A DNA stretch of 64,000 nucleotides, taken from positions 453,418 to 517,417 of the forward strand of contig CAXHKT010000139.1 in NCBI GenBank assembly GCA_964017195.1, in the 5' to 3' direction. Every line of letters begins with the position of its first letter. Position 1 is the stretch's first letter. The notes below the pieces were generated by a model, which was not told where the DNA came from, did no database searches, and saw only the letters and a list, made by a program, of their open reading frames with translations. The DNA is from Siderastrea radians. Taxonomy: Eukaryota > Cnidaria > Anthozoa > Scleractinia > Rhizangiidae. The position numbers and the translations under genes are program-made. Positions 37,640-48,443 of this stretch are shown piece after piece.

Positions 37640-40600
37640 ATTCAATCCCTCTGGGACCATCCGAAAAAAATTCCTTTTGTTCAAAAGAACAAAGAAGGCG
37701 CGATATGTGCGATCCTTAGGGAAAAAACCCTATTTTGGGGCATTCCCAGAGGCTAAAAAAGGTGTTGTTAACTGCGCAAGGCTGCGCACTGGCCTAATAA
37801 TAATGCAAATCCCTCGGGGCTATCAGACAAAAAAGTTTATTGTGTAGAAAGTCTGCAATTTTGTCGATAAGATGGAAATTTCAGTTTTGAGAGGGGTTGG
37901 GTGGGTCCCTCAAAAAAGTGCTGGTTTTGGTGCAACGGCCCCAGCACAAAAGCACCCCAGATCCCGTTGCGGCACCAAACAACATTCCATTTGGCACTAT
38001 TTTTATCGCATTTGGCGATACTAAAAAGTGCTGCACTTTTTCAGGGCTTGAATTAGTCCCAAAAAGCAGAAAAAGGCTAATTGGCGCTCTCAGCTGCATG
38101 CACAAAGGTCCAAAATGCATTCAATCCCTTTGGGCCATCCGAAAAAAATTCCTTTTGTTCAAAAGAACAAAGAAGGCGCGATATGTGCGATCCTTAGGGA
38201 AGAAACCCCATTTTGGGGCATTCCCAGAGGCTAAAAAAGGTGTTGTTAACTGCGCAAGGCTGCGCAAGGCTGCGCACTGGCCCAATAATAATGCAAATCC
38301 CTCGTGGCTATCAGAAAAAAAAGTTTATTGTGTCGAAAGTCTGCGATTTTGTCCATAAGGTGGAAAAAACCCCATTTTGGGGCCTTCCCAGAGGCTCAAA
38401 AAGCTAACTGGCGCTCTCGGCTGCATGCACAAAGCTCCGAAATGCATTCAATCCCTTTGGGACCATCCGAAAAAAATTCCTTTTGTGCAAAAGCACAAAG
38501 AAAGCGCGATATGTGCCATCCTTAGGGAAAAACACCCATTTTGGGGCATTCCCAGAGGCTAAAAAAGGTGTTGCTAACTGCGCAAGGCTGGGCAAGGCTG
38601 CACACTGGCCCAATAATAATGCAAATCCCTCGGGGCTATCAGAAAAAAAAAGTTTATTGTGTAGAAAGTCTGCAATTTTGTCCATAAGGTGGAACTTTCA
38701 GTTTTGAGAGGGGTGGGGTGGGTCTTTCAAAAAAGTGCTGGTTTTGGTGCAACGGCTCCAGCACAAAAGCACCCCAGATCCCGTTGCGGCACCAAAAAAC
38801 ATTCCATTTGGCACTATTTTTATCGAATTTGGCGATACTAAAAAGTGCTGCACTTTTTCAGGGCTTGAATTAGCCCAAAAAAGCAGAAAAAAGCTAATTG
38901 GCGCGCTCAGCTGCATGCCCAAAGGTCCAAAATGCATTCAATCCCTTTCGGACCATCCGAAAAAAATTCCTTTTGTTCAAAAGAACAAAGAAGGCGCGAT
39001 ATGTGCGATCCTTAGGGAAAAACCCCATTTTGGGGCATTCCCAGAGGCTAAAAAAGGTGTTGCTAACTGGTGCAAAGCTGCGCAAGGCTGCGCACTCACC
39101 CAATAATAATGCAAATCCCTCGGGGCTATCAGAAAAAAAAGTTTATTGTGTAGAAAGTCTGCAATTTTGTCGATAAGATGGAAATTTCAGTTTTGAGAGG
39201 GGTGGGGTGGGTCCCTCAAATAAAGTGCTGGTTTTGGTGCAACGGCCCCAGCACAAAAGCACCCCAGATCCCGTTGCGGCACCAAAAAACATTCCATTTG
39301 GCACTATTTTTATCGAATTTGGCGATACTAAAAAGTGCTGCACTTTTTCAGGGCTTGAATTAGTCCCAAAAAGCAGAAAATAGCTAATTGGCGCTCTCAG
39401 CTGCATGCACAAAGGTCCAAAATGCATTCAATCCCTCTGGGACCATCCGAAAAAAATTCCTTTTGTTCAAAAGAACAAAGAAGGCGCGATATGTGCGATC
39501 CTTAGGGAAAAAACCCCATTTTGGGGCATTCCCAGAGGCTAAAAAAGGTGTTGTTAACTGCGCAAGGCTGCGCACTGGCCTAATAATAATGCAAATCCCT
39601 CGGGGCTATCAGACAAAAAAGTTTATTGTGTAGAAAGTCTGCAATTTTGTCGATAAGATGGAAATTTCAGTTTTGAGAGGGGTTGGGTGGGTTCCTCAAA
39701 AAAGTGCTGGTTTTGGTGCAACGGCCCCAGCACAAAAGCACCCCAGATCCCGTTTCGGCACCAAACAACATTCCATTTGGCACTATTTTTATCGCATTTG
39801 GCGATACTAAAAAGTGCTGCACTTTTTCAGGGCTTGAATTAGTCCCAAAAAGCAGAAAAAGGCTAATTGGCGCTCTCAGCTGCATGCACAAAGGTCCAAA
39901 ATGCATTCAATCCCTTTGGGACCATCCGAAAAAAATTCCTTTTGTTCAAAAGAACAAAGAAGGCGCGATATGTGCGATCCTTAGGGAAGAAACCCCATTT
40001 TGGGGCATTCCCAGAGGCTAAAAAAGGTGTTGTTAACTGCGCAAGGCTGCGCAAGGCTGCGCACTGGCCCAATAATAATGCAAATCCCTCGGGGCTATCA
40101 GAAAAAAAAGTTTATTGTGTCGAAAGTCTGCGATTTTGTCCATAAGGTGGAAAAAACCCCATTTTGGGGCCTTCCCAGAGGCTCAAAAAGCTAACTGGCG
40201 CTCTCGGCTGCATGCACAAAGCTCCGAAATGCATTCAATCCCTTTGGGACCATCCGAAAAAAATTCCTTTTGTGCAAAAGCACAAAGAAAGCGCGATATG
40301 TGCCATCCTTAGGGAAAAACCCCCATTTTGGGGCATTCCCAGAGGCTAAAAAAGGTGTTGCTAACTGCGCAAGGCTGGGCAAGGCTGCACACTGGCCCAA
40401 TAATAATGCAAATCCCTCGGGGCTATCAGAAAAAAAAAGTTTATTGTGTAGAAAGTCTGCAATTTTGTCCATAAGGTGGAACTTTCAGTTTTGAGAGGGG
40501 TGGGGTGGGTCTTTCAAAAAAGTGCTGGTTTTGGTGCAACGGCTCCAGCACAAAAGCACCCCAGATCCCGTTGCGGCACCAAAAAACATTCCATTTGGCA

Positions 40601-41210
40601 CTATTTTTATCGAATTTGGCGATACTAAAAAGTGCTGCACTTTTTCAGGGCTTGAATTAGCCCAAAAAAGCAGAAAAAAGCTAATTGGCGCGCTCAGCTG
40701 CATGCCCAAAGGTCCAAAATGCATTCAATCCCTTTCGGACCATCCGAAAAAAATTCCTTTTGTTCAAAAGCACAAAGAAGGCGCGATATGTGCGATCCTT
40801 AGGGAAAAAACCCCATTTTGGGGCATTCCCAGAGGCTAAAAAAGGTGTTGCTAACTGGTGCAAAGCTGCGCAAGGCTGCGCACTCACCCAATAATAATGC
40901 AAATCCCTCGGGGCTATCAGAAAAAAAAGTTTATTGTGTAGAAAGTCTGCAATTTTGTCGATAAGATGGAAATTTCAGTTTTGAGAGGGGTGGGGTGGGT
41001 CCCTCAAATAAAGTGCTGGTTTTGGTGCAACGGCCCCAGCACAAAAGCACCCCAGATCCCGTTGCGGCACCAAAAAACATTCCATTTGGCACTATTTTTA
41101 TCGAATTTGGCGATACTAAAAAGTGCTGCACTTTTTCAGGGCTTGAATTAGTCCCAAAAAGCAGAAAATAGCTAATTGGCGCTCTCAGCTGCATGCACAA
41201 AGGTCCAAAA
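37640..41210 (+). repeat. 1,786-bp higher-order repeat of long and short units
   Basis: A block of three long units and one short unit is present twice, about 37.64-39.42 kb and 39.43-41.21 kb, offset 1,786-1,787 bp. Shared variants include GAGAGGGGTTGGGTGGG, GTGTCGAAAGTCTGCG with TTTTGTCCATAAGG, GGTGGAACTTTCAG, GGGTCTTTCAAAAAAGTG and CCCTTTCGGACC. Neighbouring units outside the block lack this set. Confidence 0.85.
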
Positions 41211-42958
41211 TGCATTCAATCCCTTTGGGACCATCCGAAAAAAATTCCTTTTGTTCAAAAGAACAAAGAAGGCGCGATATGTGCGATCCTTAGGGAAGAA
41301 ACCCCATTTTGGGGCATTCCCAGAGGCTAAAAAAGGTGTTGTTAACTGCGCAAGGCTGCGCAAGGCTGCGCACTGGCACAATAGTAATGCAAATCCCTCG
41401 GGGCAATCAGAAAAAAAAGTTTATTGTGTAGAAAGTCTGCGATTTTGTCGATAAGGTGGAAAATACCCCACTTTGGGGCCTTCCCACAGCCGCTCAAAAA
41501 GCTAACTGGCGCTCTCGGCTGCATGCACAAAGCTCCCAAATGCATTCAATCCCTTTGGGACCATCCGAAAAAAATTCCTTTTGTGCACAAGCACAAAGAA
41601 GGCGCGATATGTGCGATCCTTAGGGAAAAAACCCCATTTGGGGCATTCCCAGAGGCTAAAAAAGGTGTTGCTAACTGCGCAAGGCTGCGCAAGGCTGCAA
41701 ACTGGCCCAATAATAATGCAAATCCCTCGGGGCTATCAGGAAAAAAAGTTTATTGTGTAGAAAGTCTGCAATTTTGTCGATAAGGTGGAAATTTCAGTTT
41801 TGAGAGGGGTAGGATGGGTCCCTCAAAAAAGTGCTGGTTTTGGTGCAACGGCCCCAGCAAAAAAGCACCCCAGATCCCGTTGCGGCACCAAAAAACATTC
41901 CATTTGGCACTATTTTTATCGCATTTGCGATATTAAAAAGTGTTGCACTTTTTCAGGGCTTGAATTAGCCCCAAAAAGCAGAAAAAAGCTAATTGGCACT
42001 CTCAGCTGCATGCACAAAGGTCCAAAATGCATTCAATCCCTTTGGAACCGTCCGAAAAAATTCCTTTTGTTCAAAAGAACAAAGAAGGCGCGATATGTGC
42101 GATCCTTAGGGAAAAAACCCCATTTTGGGGCATTCCCAGAAGCTAAAAAAGGTGTTGTTAACTGCGCAAGGCTGCGCACTGGCCCAATAATAATGCAAAT
42201 CCCTCGGGGCTATCAGAAAAAAAAGTTTATTGTGTAGAAAGTCTGCCATTTTGTCGATAAGGTGGACAAAACCCATTTTGGGGCCTTCCCACAGCCGCTC
42301 AAAAAGCTAACTGGCGCTCTTGGCTGCATGCACAAAGCTCCCAAATGCATTCAATCCCTTTGGGACCATCCGAAAAAAATTCCTTTTGTGCAAAAGCACA
42401 AAGAAGGCGCGATATGTGCGATCCTTAGGGAAAAAACCCCTTTTGGGGGCATTCCCAGAGGCTAAAAAAGGTGTTGCTAACTGCGCAAGGCTGCAAACTG
42501 GCCCAATAATAATGCAAATCAACCGGGGCTATCAGAAAAAAAGCTTATTGTGTAGAAAGTCTGCAATTTTGTCGATAAGGTGGAAATTTCAGTTTTAAGA
42601 GGGGTGGGGTGGGTCCCTCAAAAAAGTGCTGGTTTTGGTGCAACGGCCCCAGAACAAAAAGCACCCTATATTCCGTTGCGGCACCAAAAAACATTCCATT
42701 TGGCACTATTTTTATCGAATTTGCGATACTAAAAAGTGCTGCACTTTTTCAGGGCTTGAATTAGCCCCAAAAAGCAGAAAAAAGCTAATTGGCGCTCTCA
42801 GCTGCAAGCACAAAGGACCAAAATACATTCAATCCCTTTGGGACCATCCGAAAAAAATTCCTTTTGTTCAAAAGAACAAAGAAGGCGCGATATGTGCGAT
42901 CCTTAGGGAAAAAAACCCCATTTTGGGGCATTCCCAGAGGCTAAAAAAGGTGTTGTCA

Positions 42959-43340
42959 ACTGCGCAAGGCTGCGCAAGGCTGCGCAAGGCTGCCCACTGG
43001 CCCAATAATAATGCAAATCCCTCGGGGCTATCAGAAAAAAAGTTTATTGTGTAGAAAGTCTGCGATTTTGTCGATAAGGTGGAAAAAACCCCATTTTGGG
43101 GCCTTCCCAGAGGCTCAAAAACCTAACTGGCGCTCTCGGCTGCATGCACATAGCTCCGAAATGCATTCAATCCCTTTGGGACCATCCGAAAAAAATTCCT
43201 TTTGTGCAAAAGCACAAAGAAGGCGCGATATGTGCGATCCTTAGGGAAAAAACCCCATTTTGGGGCATTCCCAGAGGCTAAAAAAGGTGTTGCTAACTGC
43301 GCAAGGCTGCGCAAGGCTGCGCAAGGCTGCGCACTGGCCC
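42959..43340 (+). repeat. Variable 10-bp repeats (CTGCGCAAGG) inside module B
   Basis: At about 42,960-42,990 and again at about 43,297-43,328 the decamer CTGCGCAAGG is present three times in a row. Neighbouring units in the 33-44 kb region carry one or two copies, and the 342-bp array has one complete and one imperfect copy (CTGCGCAATCTGTCTGCGCAAGG across the same place). The variation looks like slippage nested within the larger repeat. Confidence 0.8.
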
Positions 43341-44590
43341 AATAATAATGCAAATCCCTCGGGGCTATCAGAAAAAAAAGTTCATTGTGTAGAAAGTCTG
43401 CAATTTTGTCGATAAGGTGGAAATTTCAGTTTTGAGAGGGGTGGGGTGGGTCCCTCAAAGAAGTGCTGGTTTTGGTGCAACGGCCCCAGCACAAAAGCAC
43501 CCCAGATCCCGTTGTGGCACCAAAAAACATTCCATTTGGCACTATTTTTATCGAATTTGGCGATACTAAAAAGTGCTGCCTTTTTCAGGGCTTGAATTAG
43601 CCCCAAAAAGCAGAAAAAAGCTAATTGGCGCTCTCAGCGGCATGCACAAAGGTCCAAAATGCATTCAATCCCTTTGGGACCATCCGGAAAAAATTCCTTT
43701 TGTGCAAAAGAACAAAGAAGGCGCGATATGTGCGATCCTTAGGGAAAAAAACCCATTTGGGGGCATTCCCAGAGGCTAAAAAAGGTGCTGTTAACTGCGC
43801 AAGGCTGCGCACTGGCCCAACAATAATGCAAATCCCTCGGGGCGATCAGAAAAAAAAGTTTATTGTGTAGAAAGTCTGCGATTTTGTCGATGAGGTGGGA
43901 AAAACCAAATTTTGGGGCCTTCCCAGAGGCTCAAAAAGCTAACTGGCGCTCTCGGCTGCATGCACAAAGCTCCCAAATGCATTCAATCCCTTTGGGACCA
44001 TCCGAAAAAAATTCCTTTTGTTTAAAAGCACAAAGAAGGCGCGATATGTGCGATCCTTAGGGGAAAAAACCCATTTTGGGGCATTCCCAGAGGCTAAAAA
44101 AGGTGTTGCTAACTGCGCAAGGCTGCGCAAGGTTGCAAACTGGCCCAATAATAATGCAAATCCCTCGGGGCTATCAGAAAAAAAGTTTATTGTGTAGAAA
44201 GTCTGCAATTTTGTCGATAAGGTGGAAATTTCAGTTTTGTGAGGGGTGGGGTGGGTCCCTCAAAAAAGTGCTGGTTCTGGTGCAACGGCCCCAGCACAAA
44301 AGCACCCCAGATCCCGTTGCGGCACCAAAAAACATTCCATTTGGCACTATTTTTATCAAATTTGGCGATCCTAAAAAATGCTGCACTTTTTGAGGGCCTG
44401 AATTCGTTCCAAAAAGCAGAAAAAAGCTAATTGGCGCTCTCAGCTGCATGCACAGAGGTCCAATATGCATTGAAACACTTTGGGACCATCAGAAAAAAAT
44501 TCTTTTTGTTGAAAAGTACAAAGAATGGGCGATATGTGTGATCCTTAGAGAAAAGACCCCATTTTTGGGCATACCCAGAGGCTAAAAATG

Positions 44591-47038
44591 TCAGTGTTGA
44601 GAGCGGTGGGGTGGGACCCTTAAAAAAGTGCTCATTTTCGTGCAACGGCCCCTTCATAAAAGCACTTCAGATCCCACTGGGGCACCAAAAAACAATCTAT
44701 TTGGCGCTATTTTTAACGAATTTGGCGATACTAAGAAATGCTGCACTTTTTGAGGGCTTGAATTAGTCCCAAAAAGCAGAAAAAAGCTAATTGGCGCTCT
44801 CAGCTGCATGCACAAAGGTCCAAAAATGCATTCATAAACTTTGGGACCATCAGAAAAAAATTCCTTTTGTTGAAAAGTGCAAACAATGGGGGATATGTGC
44901 GATCCTTAGGGAAAAAACCTCATTTTTGGGCATACCAAGAGGCTAAAAACGGTGCTGCCCGTGCTCAGGTGCGCTAAAAATACTCCCCAGAGGCCCAAAA
45001 AAATGCAAATCCCTCGGGGCTATCAGAAAAAAACGTTTATTCTTTAGAAAGATTGCGGTTTTCTCGATAAGGTGGAAATTTCAGTTTTGAGAGGGGTTTT
45101 GGTGGGTCCCTAAAAAACGTGCTCATTTTGGTGCAACGGCCCCAGCATAAAAGCACCTCAGATCTCGTTCGGGCACCAAAAAACAATTCATTTGGCGCTA
45201 TTTTTATCGCGTTTGGCGATACTAAGAAATGCTGCACTTTTTGAGGGCTTGAATTAGTCCCAAAAAGCAGAAAAAAGCTCAATTGCGCTCTCAGCTGCAT
45301 GCACAAAGGTCTAAAATGCATTCAAACCCTTTGGGACCATCAGAAAAAAATCCTTTTGTTGAAAAGTGCAAACAATGGGGAATATGTGCGATCCTTAGGG
45401 AAAAAACCTCATTTTTGGGCATACCAAGAGGCTAAAAACGGTGCTGCCCGTGCTCAGGTGCGCTAAAAATACTCCCCAGAGGCTCAAAAAAATGCAAATC
45501 CCTCGGGGCTATCAGAAAAAAACGTTTATTGTGTAGAAAGTTTGCGGTTTTCCCGATAAGGTGGAAATTTCAGTTTTGAGAGGGGTTTTGGTGGGTCCCT
45601 AAAAAACGTGCTCATTTTGGTGCAACGGCCCCAGCATAAAAGTACCTCAGATCCCGTTGGGGCACAAAAAAACAATCCACTTGTCGCTATTTTTATCGAA
45701 TTTGGCGATACTAAGAAATGCTGCACTTTTTGAGGGCTTGAATTAGTCCCAAAAAGCAGAAAAAAGCTCAATTGCGCTCTCAGCTGCATGCACAAAGGTC
45801 TAAAATGCATTCAAACCCTTTGGCACCATCAGAAAAAAATTCCTTTTGTTGAAAAGTGCAAACAATGGGGGATATGTGCGATCCTTAGGGAAAAAACCTC
45901 ATTTTTGGGCATACCAAGAGGCTAAAAACGGTGCGGCCCGTGCTCAGGTGCGCTAAAAATACTCCCCAGAGGCCCAAGAAAATGCAAATCCCTCGGGGCT
46001 ATCAGAAAAAAACGTTTATTCTGTAGAAAGTCTGCGATTTTGTCGATAAGGTGGAAATTTCAGTTTTGAGAGGGGTGGGGTGGGTCCCTCAAAAAAGTTT
46101 TCATTTTGGTGCAACGGCCCCAGCATAAAAGCACCTCAGATCCCGTTGGGGCACCAAAAAAAATCCATTTGGCGCTATTATTGTCGAATTTGGCGATACT
46201 AAGAAATGCTGCACTTTTTGAGGGCTTGAATTAGTCCCAAAAAGTAAAAAAAAGCTCATTGGCGCTCTCAGCTGCATGCACAAAGGTCCAAAATGCATTC
46301 AAACCCTTTGAGACCATCAGAGAGAATTCCTTTTGTTGAAAAGTACAAAGAATGGGGGATATGTGCGATCCTTAAGAAAAAAAAAACCATTTTTGGGCAT
46401 ACTCACAGGTTAAAAAAGGTGTGTTGCGTGCTCAGGTGCGCTAAACATACTCCCCAGAGGCCCAAAAAAATGCAAATCCCTCGGGCTATCAGAAAAAAAC
46501 GTTTATTCTGTAGAAAGTCTGCGATTTTGTCGATAAGGTGGAAATTTCAGTTTTGAGAGGGGTGGGGTGGGTCCCTCAAAAAAGTGCTCATTTTAATGCA
46601 ACGGGCCCAGCATAAAAGCACCTCAGATCCCGTTGGGGCACCAAAAAAAATCCATTTGGCGCTATTATTGTCGAATTTGGCGATACTAAGAAATGCTGCA
46701 CTTTTTGAGGGCTTGAATTAGTCCCAAAAAGTAGAAAAAAGCTCATTGGCGCTCTCAGCTGCATGCACAAAGGTCCAAAATGCAATCAAACCCTTTGGAA
46801 CCATCAGAAAAAAATTCCTTTTGTTGAATGGTACAAAGAATGGGCGATATGTGCGATCCTTAGGGAAAAACCCCCATTTTTCGGCATACTCAGAGGCTAA
46901 AAAAGGTGTTGCGCGTGCTCAGGTGCGCTAAAAATACTCCCCAGATGACCCCAAAAAAAATCCCTCGGGGCTACCAGAAAAAAACGTTTATTCTGTAGAA
47001 AGTCTGCAATTTTGTCGATAAGGTGGAAATTTCAGTTT
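44591..47038 (+). repeat. Long (about 489-bp) three-module satellite, left block
   Basis: From here on units contain modules A, B and C at a period near 487-489 bp. Module B has a different centre from the left arrays: GTGCTCAGGTGCGCTAAAAATACTCCCCAGAGGCCC replaces the GCGCAAGGCTGCGC segment (given here only as its landmarks GTGCTCAGG, GTGCGCTAAAAATAC and CCCCAGAGG). The block starts at an abnormal junction near 44,587, where GGCTAAAAATG of module B passes straight to TCAGTGTTGAGAG of module C. It ends inside module C (GGAAATTTCAGTTT), where a ribozyme-bearing element begins. Confidence 0.92.
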
Positions 47039-47627
47039 ACGTGTTACATAGGTAGAAAGAAGCTACAACTTCAGTTTCATGACAAGAAGGGTCTATAGAT
47101 CACACTCCGTGATGCGAAACACAACATCCTGCGACAGAATTATACAAATAAGTTGGGCTTAGCGTTACAAACATCAGCAGGGAAATTAACTCATCACGTT
47201 GCAGATAATATTTCAGATCCTTTATTGTCACAACTACAAACATGAGAGGCTGAAAAACAGTATCAAGTTCCTAAACGAGCCAGACTCAACGTACCTAGTA
47301 TGCCGAAAGCGGCATAGAAACCACATTTAGTCGCTTAAAAAATGATCCGAGGTCAAATTTAACTGATAATAACAAACAGTGCGCGCAAGCCGCAAGAATC
47401 CAACGGTTATCAGAAAAAGATCGTTATGACCTCTAGATCAAAGTCTAAAAATGCGACGTTTAAGTTGAAATGGCTCAATTCAGTAACCATTTAAAAATCC
47501 TCCTTACTAAACCCACTACAAGAATACAAGAAGCAAAATTGGTCGAAAGACCGAGACATGTAAGGCGAAGCGTACGAAAACGTGAAGTAGGAGTCGTGCA
47601 GGCCTTCCAACCCCATTTTATAACTGT
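47039..47627 (+). repeat. Left direct terminal repeat of the hammerhead element
   Basis: Runs from ACGTGTTACATAGGTAG to CCATTTTATAACTGT and matches 48,444-49,032 at about 98 percent identity by eye. Differences include GGTAG/GCTAG, GACAAGAAGG/GATGAGAAGG, AAGTTGGG/AAGCTGGG, AAAAATGCG/AAACACGCG and GAAGCAAAA/GAAGTAAAA. The start contains TG but the end is GT, not CA, so it lacks the TG...CA of ordinary LTRs. I do not recognise a coding frame; the longest frame with stop codons counted shows the number expected by chance. Confidence 0.9.
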
Positions 47628-47700
47628 GATTGATTGTTTTAGGGAGGCCCCGTTCTGCTTCATGTGAGTAGCACGATATGTTAGCACTTGAACAAAACAT

Positions 47701-48070
47701 TGTTGAGGAGAAAACATCGAAGCAAAGCGCACCATACCTAAATCTACGCTGCCGATTATGCAGAAATTATGTGCGCGCCTGATAACTTACAACTCCTCAT
47801 TCAATTTGTTCACAAACGTGCTTAAGACTTAGAACTAATGCCGCCAAGCAAACGTGTGAAAAATCAGCACTCAGTAAACATCACAGAGGAGTAGACGGAC
47901 AATGCGTACCATATTCAAAGCAACTACGCTGCACTTTATGCAAAAATAAAAAATAAAAAAAGCAGTGTACGCGGCAAATAAGATAACGGTCAACTCCTCA
48001 TTCAAACAAACATAGAGTGTTTAAAATTTCAAAAACACAGAACAAAGACGAACACACGCAAGCTTCAAAC
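47701..48070 (+). repeat. Diverged internal tandem pair (about 180-200 bp) in the element
   Basis: Two adjacent stretches resemble each other: TTGAGGAG / CAGAGGAG; ACCATACCTAAATCTACGCTG (about 47,731) / ACCATATTC...CTACGCTG (about 47,908); TTATGCAGAAAT / TTATGCAAAAAT; and AACTCCTCATTCAA at 47,791 and 47,992. Offsets of 177 to 201 bp show insertions and deletions since duplication; an A-rich run (AAAAATAAAAAATAAAAAA) lies in the second copy. Confidence 0.65.
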
Positions 48071-48117
48071 GGAAAAGGATCGAAAACCACATTTGACAGT
48101 TGGCTCCTTTTGGACAG

Positions 48118-48163
48118 CCAATAGGAATACAGGATTTTCGATCCGCACAGTGGGTATAAATAA
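48118..48163 (+). promoter_or_regulatory. CCAAT box and TATA box upstream of the hammerhead
   Basis: GCCAATAGG contains CCAAT at 48,118-48,122, and GGGTATAAATAAAC contains TATAAATAA at 48,155-48,163. The 33-base spacing and order fit a polymerase II core promoter on the plus strand, which would start transcription near 48,185-48,195, about 60 bases before the ribozyme on the same strand. A short inverted repeat (TTGGCT...AGCCAA) includes the CCAAT box. Promoter activity is inferred from motifs only. Confidence 0.55.
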
Positions 48164-48243
48164 ACTACGGATAACCTATGCCAAACAGAATGTTTTGTCA
48201 TTCTCGCAAAGTACATGAGCTTGCATAAAAAGCAACTCACAAA

Positions 48244-48311
48244 GCCAATCCCGGCAACTGATGAGACCCATGTGGAGGGTCGAAACCATGGTCTTGCCTG
48301 TACATATTGGC
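48244..48311 (+). ncRNA. Type I hammerhead self-cleaving ribozyme
   Basis: All core elements are present in order. CTGATGA is at 48,258-48,264. Stem II is GACCC (48,265-48,269) pairing with GGGTC (48,277-48,281) around the 7-base loop ATGTGGA. GAAA is at 48,282-48,285. Stem III is minimal: A48285-T92 and C48286-G91 pairs around the loop CATG (48,287-48,290). The cleavage triplet GTC is at 48,291-48,293, with cleavage expected after C48,293. Stem I is GGCAA (48,253-48,257) with TTGCC (48,294-48,298), then an internal loop CCC/TGTACAT, then GCCAAT (48,244-48,249) with ATTGGC (48,306-48,311). The internal loop and loop II are placed where natural hammerheads make the stem I-stem II tertiary contact. 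The open stem I makes it type I; a stem III this short is typical of hammerheads in Penelope-like elements and retrozymes, which often act as dimers. It lies downstream of CCAAT/TATA motifs on the same strand. Confidence 0.93.
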
Positions 48312-48443
48312 ATACACAACCACGCAGTCGATAGACTTGCTAAGAACAGGAGGAAAGATAGAAAGCTCCTAGACACGAAACTCTCAGTTTCAAGAGGAGC
48401 TCACTCACACATGTTTGACTGAAGCAGAGTTCAGCCATCTATT

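Larger units (their letters stand above)
33146..44590 (+). repeat. Mixed satellite: about 330-bp two-module and about 485-bp three-module units
   Basis: Short units (328-333 bp, modules A and B) alternate irregularly with long units (about 478-490 bp) carrying an extra segment of about 155 bp, module C. Module C begins with GGAAATTTCAGTTTTGAG, then GGGGTGGGGTGGGTCCCTC, CAACGGCCCCAGCAC, GATCCCGTTGCGGCACC and TTTGGCGATACTAAAAAGTG, and rejoins module A at GGGCTTGAATTAGCCCC. Long units start near 33,146, 34,604, 37,395, 37,873, 38,690, 39,178, 39,659, 40,477, 40,966, 41,787, 42,583, 43,418 and 44,222; about 16 short units lie between them. The C segment resembles the other modules (CAAAAA-GTG start, GATCCC-G-TG-GGC-CCAAAAAA, CGATA), so it may be a third copy of the ancestral module. 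Confidence 0.9.

Noticed and set aside
47358..47375. CTGATAA as a second hammerhead core (also in the right repeat)
   Set aside because: It lacks the CTGATGA core and has no stem II or GAAA downstream.
47470..47735. Possible small genes (65 codons plus, 86 codons minus) in the left direct repeat
   Set aside because: They overlap on opposite strands, cross the repeat boundary and resemble no family. Stop density in the alternative frames is as expected by chance.
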